64,000 nt of DNA from Acidobacteriota bacterium (GCA_019639195.1 JAHBSI010000003.1:124001-188000), one strand, 5' to 3'. Counted from the first letter of the stretch, positions 18,901 through 26,723 are shown. Notes: generated by a model not told the origin, from the sequence alone. A program made the numbers and translations.

Positions 18901-19806
18901 AGGCGAACTGCCGAGAATATCAGATTAGCGATCGAACAGTTTAAGACTGCGACAGATCGCGATCCCGATTATGCACAGGCCTACGTCGGACTTGCAGATT
19001 GTTACACAGTCCTAGGGGAATATGCAGGCCTTCCCGCCCTGGCGACTTTGCCGCCGGCTAAGGCATATGCGGAGCGAGCGATCGAGCTTGATGGCGATCT
19101 CGCTGAACCCCATGCAACATTGGGCCTCATTCATAAGCTTGAGTGGGATTGGAGTGAATCGGAGGCAGAGTTTAAGCGTGCGATCGAACTCAATCCGAAA
19201 TATGCGACCTCGTATCACTGGTACTCCATACTCTTAAGGTCTCTAGGTCGGTTTGAGGAGACGGCCTCAGCCGTCAAGCAGGCGGAGAAGCTCGATCCGC
19301 TCTCCAGCATCATCGCCGTCAATGTGTCAGACGCCTACCAGATGTTGGGTGACCATAATTCGAGCGTGGATACGATGCTAAAAGTAATCGACCTTGACCC
19401 GACATTTTCAGCAGCGTATGAGAATCTGGGAGCGTCCTATCTAAAGTTGGGGCGCAACGCCGAGGGTATTGCAAGTCTGGAGAAGGCCGTCGAGCTCAGT
19501 AAACGTTCCGCTGTAAGATTGAGAGGTCTTGGTTACGGCTACGCGGTAACTGGCAGGCGTTCCGAAGCGCTCGCCATCGCAAAGGAATTAGAAGAAAAGT
19601 ATGCGAAGCGAGAGTCCAATGGACAGTACGTTGCAGCGGTCTATGCTGGGCTTGGCGATAAAGACAAAGCATTCGAATGGCTGGAAAAAGACTTTCAAAA
19701 CCACCACGGCTCCCTCCCGGATATCGTCTGGCGCATTCATTTTGAATCTCTCCGCGACGACCCGCGATACAAGGATCTGTTAAGGCGGATGAATCTACCC
19801 GAATAG
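15922..19806 (+). CDS. Zinc-ribbon-like + STAND NTPase + TPR + TM + TolB-N-like + TPR protein, paralog 4
   Basis: A 1294-residue multidomain protein. In order it has a ribbon (MKRCPECRRDYYDDS, 1-25) and a STAND/NB-ARC-type NTPase at about 70-400. The NTPase shows Walker A GIGGTGKTRLA from residue 104, Walker B LLVVDNFEQV with Asp179, the sensor motif FLITSREVLRLR, and the GIPFAIELAAARIKL helix. TPR-like repeats fill about 410-740, then come a linker, one transmembrane helix at about 808-830, the TolB-N/FlgO-like region at about 837-965, and TPRs to the end. The NTPase section matches the module usually fused to DNA-binding domains in SARP/LuxR/winged-helix activators, but no HTH domain is present. 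The C-terminal 480 residues are paralogous to the gene at 14126, so this looks like insertion of a STAND-TPR module between ribbon and TM helix. Confidence 0.78.
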   Translation: MKRCPECRRDYYDDSLFYCLDDGNALLEGPASGRSDPAVERTALEQDEPVTAIFQSASPSQGSFTASPHNLHEDLSPLIGRKKEIDEIESILGRRQCRLLTLTGIGGTGKTRLAQAAAWRMLLNFPDGVYFVNLAPITDHKLVIPAIAQTLNIKESGIESILDALQEYLIGKKMLLVVDNFEQVSQAAADIEKLMIAVPDVTFLITSREVLRLRAEYEIAVPPLALPLADGRSSVSQLSNYESIRFFVERARAVKRDFELTAANAADVVGICRHLDGIPFAIELAAARIKLFEPKAILSRLTDSLRFLTGGARSLPERQQTMRGAIAWSYDLLDRDEKQLFTILSVFAGGFTLDLAEAIGADSGIEILDTVSSLLDKNLIERMKRQKDESRFRMLVVVCDFASEQLEKIGAGDEIRERHAALFAEMAERAAPELVGSKGAEWLERLEDEHENLRAALKWTVEFKPEMALAIVASLQKFWWRRGHLTEGVEWTERILDANGGTADPELLASAYRGISSLLWSRGEFDRAVTYAEMGLKIARQTGNKRLVINALHSVGTAKHNQGDFTGAQEFSEKALKMAREEGETFEAAELANALGELARHRDDYAAAQSLYEEALENARRSGFQQLNMLAAINLAAVACQMKDYPASHAYTIESLRISEKMGNSVSVGYALERFAALAVIGNEMERAALLSGAMETIYEAAGYKIEEVDRLFLDQYLDKARSAMGYERFEKAQQIGKAMSVKDAIALAREDESEWRPTQAMRIAASDLSTDSPPSATLDQIHTTDRTIALSGDVSPNSTTRWSDRRLPLVTLVLIVVSIGGYAGYRYFGGTVAAQIESIAVMPFVNESGNPDVEYLSDGMTETLIKSLSNLPNMDVKPRSAVFRYKGREMDISTIGKDLNVQAILSGRVVQRGELLTLSLELVDVKKNSVIWTEQYNRKQSDIVSLQSEIAKDVSAKLTTKLSGAVATNVAKTETTDSEAYQAYLKGRYLWNRRTAENIRLAIEQFKTATDRDPDYAQAYVGLADCYTVLGEYAGLPALATLPPAKAYAERAIELDGDLAEPHATLGLIHKLEWDWSESEAEFKRAIELNPKYATSYHWYSILLRSLGRFEETASAVKQAEKLDPLSSIIAVNVSDAYQMLGDHNSSVDTMLKVIDLDPTFSAAYENLGASYLKLGRNAEGIASLEKAVELSKRSAVRLRGLGYGYAVTGRRSEALAIAKELEEKYAKRESNGQYVAAVYAGLGDKDKAFEWLEKDFQNHHGSLPDIVWRIHFESLRDDPRYKDLLRRMNLPE

Positions 19807-19857
19807 AGTTTATGAAACGCTGCCCGGAATGCAGGAGAGATTACTACGACGACAGTT
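19756..19857. repeat. Direct repeat copy B (array junction)
   Basis: Second copy of the junction repeat (see 15866-15967), 3890 bases downstream. It includes the stop of the STAND paralog, the 5-base spacer and the first 15 codons of a truncated fifth copy. The sequence diverges abruptly after 19857, marking a recombination or deletion breakpoint. Confidence 0.95.
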
Positions 19858-19997
19858 GCCGGACTGCCTCGACGCTGAAATTTTCAGGTTCCTTAGCGAG
19901 ACTGTGTCGTGATGCTTTGGTTAGTGCAGCTCTGGAGAGACTTCTCGCACGCGCTTGTATTGTCGAAGATGAATTCGACTATTTCGGCAACACTTAG
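19812..19997 (+). pseudogene. Truncated fifth paralog (ribbon fragment only)
   Basis: An open frame of 61 codons begins MKRCPECRRDYYDDS exactly as the paralogs do. After codon 15 it loses all similarity: the expected F/L-Y-C-L-D-D-G segment is absent, and the remaining 46 residues look like random reading-through. The first 46 bases are part of the junction repeat. The simplest reading is a remnant left when the downstream member of the tandem array was deleted, or an end point of the duplication. Any peptide made would carry only half of the ribbon, without its later cysteine. A small reverse-strand reading frame overlaps the diverged part. Confidence 0.65.
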
Positions 19998-20066
19998 GTA
20001 AGCAAGATAGCCTATCAAAAAACAGGTGAGACAGACCGCTATCGCTAAAATAGTGTTTCCTTTCAT
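19893..20066 (-). CDS. Possible small single-pass membrane protein
   Basis: On the complement, ATG at 20066 is preceded by GGGAGG with a 9-base gap and opens 57 codons. The product begins MKGNTILAIAVCLTCFLIGY, has one strongly hydrophobic helix (about residues 5-30), and ends in a polar tail with two cysteines (S-A-C-E-K and L-Q-S-C). An in-frame ATG at 20075 (MPTMKGN) is less well placed relative to the ribosome-binding site. It overlaps the diverged part of the truncated paralog on the other strand. No homolog comes to mind. It is called only on the RBS and the hydrophobic segment, so it may be spurious. Confidence 0.4.
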   Translation of the reverse strand: MKGNTILAIAVCLTCFLIGYLAYLSVAEIVEFIFDNTSACEKSLQSCTNQSITTQSR

Positions 20067-20225
20067 TGTTGGCATCCTCCCGGTATATAAGCAGCTATCG
20101 AATAATTGCTTTGGGATATGAAAGGTGGAGTTTGCCAAACGATCGAGCGATTTTGGCTAAACATATCACACGCAGTTGCCATTGCAAAGCTGATTTAGGG
20201 CCGGAAGGAGAAATACTTGCTTAAG

Positions 20226-20248
20226 TTTTTAATTTTTCGCGATACAAT
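20226..20248 (+). promoter_or_regulatory. Candidate -10 region upstream of hydA
   Basis: TACAAT at 20243-20248 lies 20 bases before the hydA start, within an AT-rich tract (20218-20250). The -35 position is weak (TTGCTT at 20218 is 19-20 bases away; T-rich sequence lies at 17). This would place the transcription start just before the ATG with a very short leader. No Shine-Dalgarno sequence precedes hydA, which fits. Low confidence. Confidence 0.3.
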
Positions 20249-20268
20249 TTGGTTAGATTAGCGCGCCT

Positions 20269-21648
20269 ATGAAAACTCTGATCAAGAATGGACGTGTCGT
20301 AACTGCGGTTGACGACTACGTTGCGGATATTTTTATCGACGGTGAGACGGTGACCACGATCGGGCGAACTCTCGAGATGGAAGCCGATCTGGTCGTCGAT
20401 GCGTCGGGCAAACTCGTCATTCCCGGCGGGATCGATCCGCACACACATATGGAATTGCCATTTGGCGGCACGTACTCAAGTGACGATTTCTTTACCGGCA
20501 CACGAGCAGCGGCACATGGCGGAACGACAACGATCATTGATTTTGCGGTGCAGACGAAGGGCGAAGCGATGACTGCGGGCGTTGACGCGTGGCACAAGAA
20601 AGCGGACGGAAAAACGTGCATTGACTACGGCTTTCACCTCATCACAACAGACTTTGAAGACGGTGATGAGAAAGAGATGTATCAGCTGATGGATGAGGGT
20701 GTGACCTCGTTCAAACTGTTCATGGCGTATCCGGGTGTGTTTCTTGCGGATGACGCGACGATCTTTCGTGCAATGTCGGCGGCAGGAGCTCGCGGCGGGC
20801 TGATCTGTATGCACGCCGAGAACGGGATCGTCATAAATGAGATCATCAAACGCTTTCTTGCCGACGGCAGGACCGCGCCGAAGTATCACGCTCTGACGCG
20901 TCCGACTATCGCCGAGGCCGAGGGCGTCCATCGGGCAATTGCGATCGCCGAAATGGCAGAGTCGCCGGTTTACATTGTTCACTTGAGCTGTACGGACGCG
21001 CTGAACCAGGTAAGGCAAGCAAGGGACCGTGGAATTCCCGCGTTTGCCGAGACGTGCCCGCAATACTTGTTTCATTCGCTCGAAGATTATGGTGACGGTT
21101 GGGACGGTGCAAAATATGTAATGACGCCGCCGCTTAGAGAAAAGCATAATCACGCAGAGCTTTGGAAAGGTTTGAAGATGGATGACCTTCAGGTTATTTC
21201 AACTGACCACTGTCCATTCTGTATGAAGGAGCAAAAAGAGCTCGGTGTCGGAAATTTTTCGAAGATACCGAACGGAGCTCCCGGCGTCGAGAACCGGATG
21301 GCCCTGATCTATAACGGCGGTGTCGTCGAGAATCGAATTTCGCTCAATCGCTTTGTCGAGCTGACCTCGACCGCGGCGGCGAAAATGTTCGGGATGTTCC
21401 CGAAAAAAGGCACGATCGCGGTCGGCTCGGATGCCGATATCGTCATCTTCGACCCGAACGGCGAGACCGTGTTCGGTGTCGAAAACGAACATATGAACGT
21501 CGATTATTCGTCTTACGAAGGCTGGCGGGTCAAGGGCAAGGTCGAAACCGTGCTCTCTCGCGGCAATGTTGTGATCGAGAACGGCGAGCACAAAGGTAAG
21601 GCAGGTGACGGCCAATTCATTAAACGCGGCGAGTGCGTGCGAATTTGA
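20269..21648 (+). CDS. hydA: Dihydropyrimidinase/D-hydantoinase
   Basis: A 459-residue amidohydrolase of the cyclic amidase group that hydrolyses 5,6-dihydrouracil or dihydrothymine to N-carbamoyl-beta-amino acids. The binuclear metal site is complete: His58 and His60 (DPHTHM), carboxylated Lys149 (SFKLFMAYPG), His182 (MHAENG), His238 (IVHLSC) and Asp313 (STDHCPF). Length and the 'GGTTTIIDF' block match dihydropyrimidinases, not dihydroorotases or allantoinases. The presence of beta-ureidopropionase, preT and preA downstream supports dihydropyrimidinase over hydantoinase use in vivo. It starts the plus-strand run that ends at about 32887. Confidence 0.93.
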   Translation: MKTLIKNGRVVTAVDDYVADIFIDGETVTTIGRTLEMEADLVVDASGKLVIPGGIDPHTHMELPFGGTYSSDDFFTGTRAAAHGGTTTIIDFAVQTKGEAMTAGVDAWHKKADGKTCIDYGFHLITTDFEDGDEKEMYQLMDEGVTSFKLFMAYPGVFLADDATIFRAMSAAGARGGLICMHAENGIVINEIIKRFLADGRTAPKYHALTRPTIAEAEGVHRAIAIAEMAESPVYIVHLSCTDALNQVRQARDRGIPAFAETCPQYLFHSLEDYGDGWDGAKYVMTPPLREKHNHAELWKGLKMDDLQVISTDHCPFCMKEQKELGVGNFSKIPNGAPGVENRMALIYNGGVVENRISLNRFVELTSTAAAKMFGMFPKKGTIAVGSDADIVIFDPNGETVFGVENEHMNVDYSSYEGWRVKGKVETVLSRGNVVIENGEHKGKAGDGQFIKRGECVRI

Positions 21649-21699
21649 GCTTAAACCCTATAGAGATCAGTAAAAAAACCTGGTTGGAGCAACTATTCT

Positions 21700-23268
21700 A
21701 TGAAACTGCAGGCATTGTTTAGGATCGCATCGGTTGTGATCGTTCTTGGCTATCTTACAAGTGTATCGTACGCCCAAGTCCTGAATTCAAGCGAGATCGA
21801 CTCTTTGGTCGAGCGATCGATGAAGGCGTTCGATGTTCCCGGGATCTCCGTCGGCGTGGTGACGGACGGCAAGCTCATCTACGCGAAGGGCCACGGCGTT
21901 CGCTCGCTGAATACGAATGCGAAAATGGACGAGAACACTCTCGTTGGCATCGCATCTAACTCAAAGGCGTTCACGGCCGTCGCCCTTGGCATTCTCGTTG
22001 ACGAGGGCAAGATCGGATGGGACGATCCGGTCCAAAATTACATTCCCGAATTCAAACTTTACAGCCCGTATGTTTCGGAGAACTTTACGATCAAGGATCT
22101 CCTTACACATCGCAGCGGGCTTGGCCTGGGCGCCGGCGATCTTATGTTCTTTCCGGATGGCAGTGACTTCACCATAAAGGATATCATCTACAACCTTCGG
22201 TATCTTAAACAGGTCTCACAGTTCCGGACGAAATACGATTACGACAACAATCTTTACATCGTTGCCGGCGAGGTGATCGCTCGTGTTACGGGCAAGTCCT
22301 GGCCGGAGTTCGTTGAGGAGCGAATAATGCGGCCGCTTGGGATGACGAGTTCTGCGGGGCTTTACGAGCGGCTTCCGGACAAGAGCAATACGATCGACGG
22401 ACATGCGTCCGTTGAGGGAAAGGTCCGGGTCATTCGGCGAAGCATGGTTCGAGTTCCCGCGGCGGCCGGCGGCGTCAATTCAAACATAACGGATCTTGCC
22501 AAATGGATCGAGATGTTCCTCGCCGGTGGGAAATATGGCGATGGGAAAATGCTCATCTCGGACAAGGTCCTGAAAGAGATTTGGATGCCGCAGACGATCA
22601 TCCGCGTGAATGATCCCGGTCCGTACAACACGCATTTCGCAGCGTACGGTCTTGGGTTCTTTCTGAGCGACGTGAACGGCTACAAACGTGTAACGCATAC
22701 AGGCGGGCTCGAAGGAATGGTGACGCAGATCACGATGATCCCCGAACTCAAGCTCGGCATCATCGTCCTTACGAACCAGCAGGAGGGCGGAGCCTTTCAA
22801 TCGATAACGAATCAGATCCTTGACGGATACTTTAATAAGCCCGGGCGTGATTGGGTCGCAAAGCTTTCCGCCGATCGGCAAAAGGCTCTGGCCGACGCAA
22901 AGGCCGTTACCGACAAGGTAGCAGCCGAAGTTGCCAAAGCTAACGCCGCAGGCGGTTCAAGGCTTGATGCAAATGTTGTTGTCGGTAGATATTCCGATGC
23001 ATGGCTCGGCGAAGTCTCCTTGTTTCTCAAGGACGGAAAGCTGCGGTTTGCGTCCAAACGATCGCCAAATCTCGCTGGAGAAATGCAGCCCTACAAAGCA
23101 AATTCCTACATCGTCAGATGGGACGACAGAAGTATGGACGCAGATGCTTTTGTTAATTTTAGCCTCGATGTCGAAGGGCGGCCTGCTGGCTTTACGATGA
23201 AGGCGATCTCGCCGCTGACCGACTTTAGCTATGACTTTCACGATCTCGACTTTCACCGGGTAAAGTAA
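21700..23268 (+). CDS. Exported serine hydrolase (class C beta-lactamase/PBP4*-like)
   Basis: A 522-residue protein with a signal peptide (about 1-26, ending SVSYAQ). The beta-lactamase-related domain (about 30-365) keeps the Ser-x-x-Lys nucleophile motif (SNSKAFTAVALG, about 86-97), the Tyr-x-Asn motif (YDNNLY) and the terminal HTG triad (THTGGLEG). It is followed by a C-terminal beta-rich domain (about 420-520) of the type often called DUF3471. Family members act as D-amino-acid peptidases, esterases or amidases, and true beta-lactamase activity is uncommon. Its place between hydA and the permease gives no clear substrate; cleavage of amide-linked nucleobase or amino-acid derivatives would be speculation. 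Confidence 0.82.
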   Translation: MKLQALFRIASVVIVLGYLTSVSYAQVLNSSEIDSLVERSMKAFDVPGISVGVVTDGKLIYAKGHGVRSLNTNAKMDENTLVGIASNSKAFTAVALGILVDEGKIGWDDPVQNYIPEFKLYSPYVSENFTIKDLLTHRSGLGLGAGDLMFFPDGSDFTIKDIIYNLRYLKQVSQFRTKYDYDNNLYIVAGEVIARVTGKSWPEFVEERIMRPLGMTSSAGLYERLPDKSNTIDGHASVEGKVRVIRRSMVRVPAAAGGVNSNITDLAKWIEMFLAGGKYGDGKMLISDKVLKEIWMPQTIIRVNDPGPYNTHFAAYGLGFFLSDVNGYKRVTHTGGLEGMVTQITMIPELKLGIIVLTNQQEGGAFQSITNQILDGYFNKPGRDWVAKLSADRQKALADAKAVTDKVAAEVAKANAAGGSRLDANVVVGRYSDAWLGEVSLFLKDGKLRFASKRSPNLAGEMQPYKANSYIVRWDDRSMDADAFVNFSLDVEGRPAGFTMKAISPLTDFSYDFHDLDFHRVK

Positions 23269-23278
23269 GGAAGATTTT

Positions 23279-24094
23279 GTGGCAATATTCGTCGATAAAG
23301 AGTTCTCGAAGAAGCTTGAGCGAACCGAGGCGTTGGCAAATTCCGATTTTGTCGAGGCACGCTCGAGGCTCGATCCCGAGAGCGGGGCCGAATGGCTGGA
23401 CATTGCAGGAACGTATGCGATGTTTGACGGCATTGAGTCCCCATTAACTCAGACATTCGGGCTCGGGCTCTTTTCCGAAAGTTTCGAAGAAGACCTCAAG
23501 CAGGCAGAAGACTTCTTCTCTCAACGCGGAGCACCGGTCTGCCACGAGGTCAGTCCGATGGCTGATCAATCGATCCTTTCTGTGCTATCGAGCCGTGGGT
23601 ATCGGCCGATCGAGTTGACGAGCGTGATGTATCGCGAGCTCGCAAACTATTCCGAAGTCCCCGATCCAAGGTTTACCACGAGGATCATTGGTGAGGCTGA
23701 AGCGGATGTCTGGGCACGCACCGCAGCATCAGGATGGGCGACCGAGTTCGAAGGCATCGAGGAGTTTATGCTCGGCGTTGGCAGAATATCGGTGAATGCT
23801 CGCCGGACACGGCCCTTTCTTGCCGAATTAGACGGCGTTCCGGTCGCCGCCGGAGGTTTTGGCATCTACGACGACGTTTGCATTCTTGCGGGTGCCTCAA
23901 CCGTCCCCGCGGCCCGCCGACAAGGAGCACAGAACGCCCTTCTAGCGGCTCGTCTCGGCTTTGCGCGCGAACAAGGCTGCTCGCTTGCCATGATGTGCGC
24001 CCTTCCGGGCAGCCAGTCGCAGAAGAATGCACAGAAAAATGGATTTGAGATCGCTTATACGCGTATCAAGTGGCAACTAACAACTGAGTCATAG
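23279..24094 (+). CDS. GNAT-family N-acetyltransferase
   Basis: A 271-residue protein starting at GTG 23279 with a good AAGGAAG ribosome-binding site 5-6 bases upstream. The C-terminal half carries the GNAT core: a beta4 strand (VAAGGFGIYDDVCILAGAS), then the acetyl-CoA pyrophosphate loop in degenerate form (VPAARRQGAQNALL, about 219-232; the usual R/Q-x-x-G-x-G/A appears as RRQGAQ), then a helix and a final beta strand (MMCALPGSQSQKNAQKNGF). The N-terminal half (about 1-125) is a divergent GNAT-like region, so the protein may be a double-GNAT. Substrate unknown. It sits between the serine hydrolase and the permease, with a 10-base gap upstream. Confidence 0.78.
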   Translation: MAIFVDKEFSKKLERTEALANSDFVEARSRLDPESGAEWLDIAGTYAMFDGIESPLTQTFGLGLFSESFEEDLKQAEDFFSQRGAPVCHEVSPMADQSILSVLSSRGYRPIELTSVMYRELANYSEVPDPRFTTRIIGEAEADVWARTAASGWATEFEGIEEFMLGVGRISVNARRTRPFLAELDGVPVAAGGFGIYDDVCILAGASTVPAARRQGAQNALLAARLGFAREQGCSLAMMCALPGSQSQKNAQKNGFEIAYTRIKWQLTTES

Positions 24095-24147
24095 AGACAG
24101 TACTAACATTGCGGCTAGCGGTTCAATAGAGTTAGTGGACGACCATC

Positions 24148-25629
24148 ATGATCGAAACCATCGAACATCAAGACGGACGCGTCGAGCTGAATGAGGATGC
24201 GGAAGAAAGTATTCGCTCCTCGGCTCTCTATAACGAAGACCTCGCCCCGGTGCCGGTTGCGAAACGCAATTGGACCACATATAACTACGCGGCGTTGTGG
24301 ATCTCAATGGCGCATTGCATCCCGACCTATATGATGGCGTCGGGCCTCATTTCAGCGGGGATGAATTGGTGGCAGGCTCTGATCACGATCCTACTTGGCA
24401 ACACGATCGTGCTGGCGCCGATACTGCTCAATTCGCATCCAGGTACGAAATACGGGATCCCGTTTCCCGTCTTTGCACGGGCAGCGTATGGGACGACGGG
24501 CTCGAATCTTCCTGCACTTATGCGAGCTGTCGTCGCATGCGGATGGTTCGGGATACAGGCGTGGATCGGCGGCGAAGCTCTCAACACCTTCTTTAAGGCC
24601 TTCATACCAAATTGGGAAACACTGCTCGGCGGACCGATCGGCGGACACGCTCCGACCGCATGGATCTCGTTCCTGATCTTTTGGGCGATGAATATCGCGA
24701 TCATTTACAAGGGAATGGACCTTCTCCGCATTGTTGAGAATTGGGCCGCTCCATACGTTCTTGTAATGACGGCGGTTCTGCTCGGGTGGATACTTTACAA
24801 TGCCGGCGGCATTGGCTTCCTGCTCCACGAACCAGGAAAGTTTCGAACCTTCGGCGAGTTTTGGCCGATCTTTGTTCCGTCTCTGACAGCGATGATCGGA
24901 TTCTGGGCGACCCTTTCGCTCAATATGCCGGACTTCACACGGTTCGGTAAAAGCCAGAGGGAACAAGCGGTCGGGCAAGTTGTTGCGCTTCCTACGACGA
25001 TGACAGTGTTCGCGGCGATGGGAATTTTGATCACATCCGCTGCATTGATCGTTTTTCCGAAAATGAACCCTGCGGATGCGTGGGATCCGGTCAAGCTTGT
25101 GGGCCAATTCTCTCAACCCGTGGTCGTCGCGATCTCAATGTTCACGGTTGTTGTTGCAACGCTGTCGGTGAATATCGCTGCCAACGTAGTGTCGCCCGCG
25201 AATGATTTCGCAAATGCATTTCCGAAACTGATCTCTTTCCGCACAGGCGGATTGATCACGGGAATTGTCGGCATCTTGATGCAGCCATGGAAATTGCTTG
25301 CCGACCCAAGCGGATATATCTTCGGATGGCTGGTCGGATATTCGGGCGGACTCGGTTCGATCGCCGGCGTGCTCATCGCAGACTATTGGTTGATCCGAAA
25401 GAAAAACCTTCGATTGGCCGACCTATATCGAAGCGAAGGCGAGTATGCCGGATGGAATTGGAGGGCTGTTGCCGCAACGCTTTTGGGTTGCTTTTTTGCT
25501 TGGATTGGGCTGATAATTTCAAGTCTCAGAGTACTTTACGACTATGCGTGGTTCGTGGGCTTTGGCGTTGCTTTTTTCTCGCATTGGTTTTTTAGTTTTC
25601 GAACATCTACAAGGAATGAAGAACAATGA
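24148..25629 (+). CDS. NCS1-family nucleobase/hydantoin/allantoin permease
   Basis: A 493-residue polytopic protein with about twelve hydrophobic spans. The NCS1 opening signature is clear: a soluble N-terminus, then 'D-L-A-P-V-P-V-A-K-R-N-W-T-T-Y-N-Y-A-A-L-W' (about 31-51) and the W-W-Q-A-L plus G-T-K-Y-G-I-P-F-P-V-F-A-R motifs. NCS1 carriers (Mhp1, PucI, CodB, FurA) import uracil, cytosine, allantoin or hydantoins with Na+ or H+. In this context uracil, thymine or dihydropyrimidine import is the most economical reading. Its stop overlaps the next start by four bases (ATGA), so the cytochrome gene is translationally coupled to it. Confidence 0.9.
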   Translation: MIETIEHQDGRVELNEDAEESIRSSALYNEDLAPVPVAKRNWTTYNYAALWISMAHCIPTYMMASGLISAGMNWWQALITILLGNTIVLAPILLNSHPGTKYGIPFPVFARAAYGTTGSNLPALMRAVVACGWFGIQAWIGGEALNTFFKAFIPNWETLLGGPIGGHAPTAWISFLIFWAMNIAIIYKGMDLLRIVENWAAPYVLVMTAVLLGWILYNAGGIGFLLHEPGKFRTFGEFWPIFVPSLTAMIGFWATLSLNMPDFTRFGKSQREQAVGQVVALPTTMTVFAAMGILITSAALIVFPKMNPADAWDPVKLVGQFSQPVVVAISMFTVVVATLSVNIAANVVSPANDFANAFPKLISFRTGGLITGIVGILMQPWKLLADPSGYIFGWLVGYSGGLGSIAGVLIADYWLIRKKNLRLADLYRSEGEYAGWNWRAVAATLLGCFFAWIGLIISSLRVLYDYAWFVGFGVAFFSHWFFSFRTSTRNEEQ

Positions 25630-26708
25630 AACGAAAGGTCAAATTCGCAGTTATTCTAGTTGCAATTGGTTTCGCGGTTGTTGGATTGGTACCGTTCCGA
25701 AATCACGCTCAAACAAAAGATGGCCAGGTCGTCCTCGCAAAAAATGTATTTAAGAATCTAAAGGTTCTTGGCGATATGCCGGCGGATCAGTTGGGAAAGG
25801 TCATGAATATCTTCTCGGCGTCGCTCAATGTGAACTGCAGCTTTTGCCACTATACTGATGATTTTTCAAAGGACGGCAAGGAAGAGAAAGATACGGCGCG
25901 CAAGATGATCGCGATGACCTTCTCGATCAACAAAGACCATTTTGGCGGTGAGACCGAGGTTTCGTGCAACACATGCCATAACGGCCAAATGCACCCGCAG
26001 AGCCGTCCGAACCTCGTGCCGACCGAACATTCCGCTGGACATACGCCGAGGCCCGAACCGCCAAAGACGAAGCCTGAGGCCTCTGACGTGATAGCAAAGT
26101 TCGTTGCGGCGGTCGGCGGTGCGAAGAAGATCGATAGTGCCGCTATAACGGCAGTTCGCGTCGAACCCGACGGTAAAACGACCGAGCCTGAGACAGTGAA
26201 TTTCAAGGCCGGCAAATATAGTGCTAAGACCACTTATGGAAAAGAATGGGTGACCGACCTTTGGGATGGTTCGATGGCTGCAAAGTTTGGTCCTGACGGC
26301 AGTCACAGGCTGCATGCGGACGAGGCCGAGCAGATCAAACGCGAGGCACAGCTTTTGTTTCCTTCGGCGATCGGAGCGGCGTATTCCAAGTTCGAATATC
26401 GTTTTACAGGCGAAATAGACGGTCGTAAAGTGCTTGTGCTCAACGCAACGACTGCCGATGGGCTTCGTGAGCGGCTCAGTTTTGATGAACAAACAGGATT
26501 GCTTGTTCGGCGCGTCGCAGTTACCCCGACAGTGCTCGGCGGTTTTGTCTATCAGGTTGATTACAGCGACTACAAAGCGTTCGGCGGGGTGAAGATACCA
26601 ACCGTTGTGAAATACGCGATGCCGAATATTAGCTGGACGCGAAAGATCTCAGCAGTGAAGATCAATGCAGCCATCGCAGACGACGTCTTTGCGATGCCTA
26701 AGTCTTAG
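25626..26708 (+). CDS. Exported di-haem c-type cytochrome (reaction-centre cytochrome fold) with C-terminal domain
   Basis: A 360-residue exported protein with an N-terminal hydrophobic signal (about 7-24). Residues about 30-125 carry two haem c sites, CSFCH (about 73-77) and CNTCH (about 115-119). They sit in a 'V-F-K-N-L-K-V-L-x-x-M-P' context seen in small proteins assigned to the photosynthetic reaction-centre cytochrome family and common in Acidobacteriota without photosynthesis. Residues about 150-360 form a separate beta-rich domain (outer-membrane-lipoprotein-carrier-like by feel). The start overlaps the permease stop. Why a cytochrome is coupled to a nucleobase permease is not evident; periplasmic electron transfer is the only safe statement. 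Confidence 0.8.
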   Translation: MKRKVKFAVILVAIGFAVVGLVPFRNHAQTKDGQVVLAKNVFKNLKVLGDMPADQLGKVMNIFSASLNVNCSFCHYTDDFSKDGKEEKDTARKMIAMTFSINKDHFGGETEVSCNTCHNGQMHPQSRPNLVPTEHSAGHTPRPEPPKTKPEASDVIAKFVAAVGGAKKIDSAAITAVRVEPDGKTTEPETVNFKAGKYSAKTTYGKEWVTDLWDGSMAAKFGPDGSHRLHADEAEQIKREAQLLFPSAIGAAYSKFEYRFTGEIDGRKVLVLNATTADGLRERLSFDEQTGLLVRRVAVTPTVLGGFVYQVDYSDYKAFGGVKIPTVVKYAMPNISWTRKISAVKINAAIADDVFAMPKS

Positions 26709-26723
26709 GCCGGAGGTTCGATA

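Noticed and set aside
15922..19806. Antiphage STAND (Avs-like) defence gene
   Set aside because: No defence neighbours and no effector domain such as nuclease or protease; the layout suits signalling. It cannot be excluded, but nothing supports it.
25626..26708. Evidence for photosynthesis from the reaction-centre-cytochrome-like domain
   Set aside because: Only two haem sites, no reaction-centre, chlorophyll or antenna genes in the window, and the fold is common in non-phototrophic Acidobacteriota.
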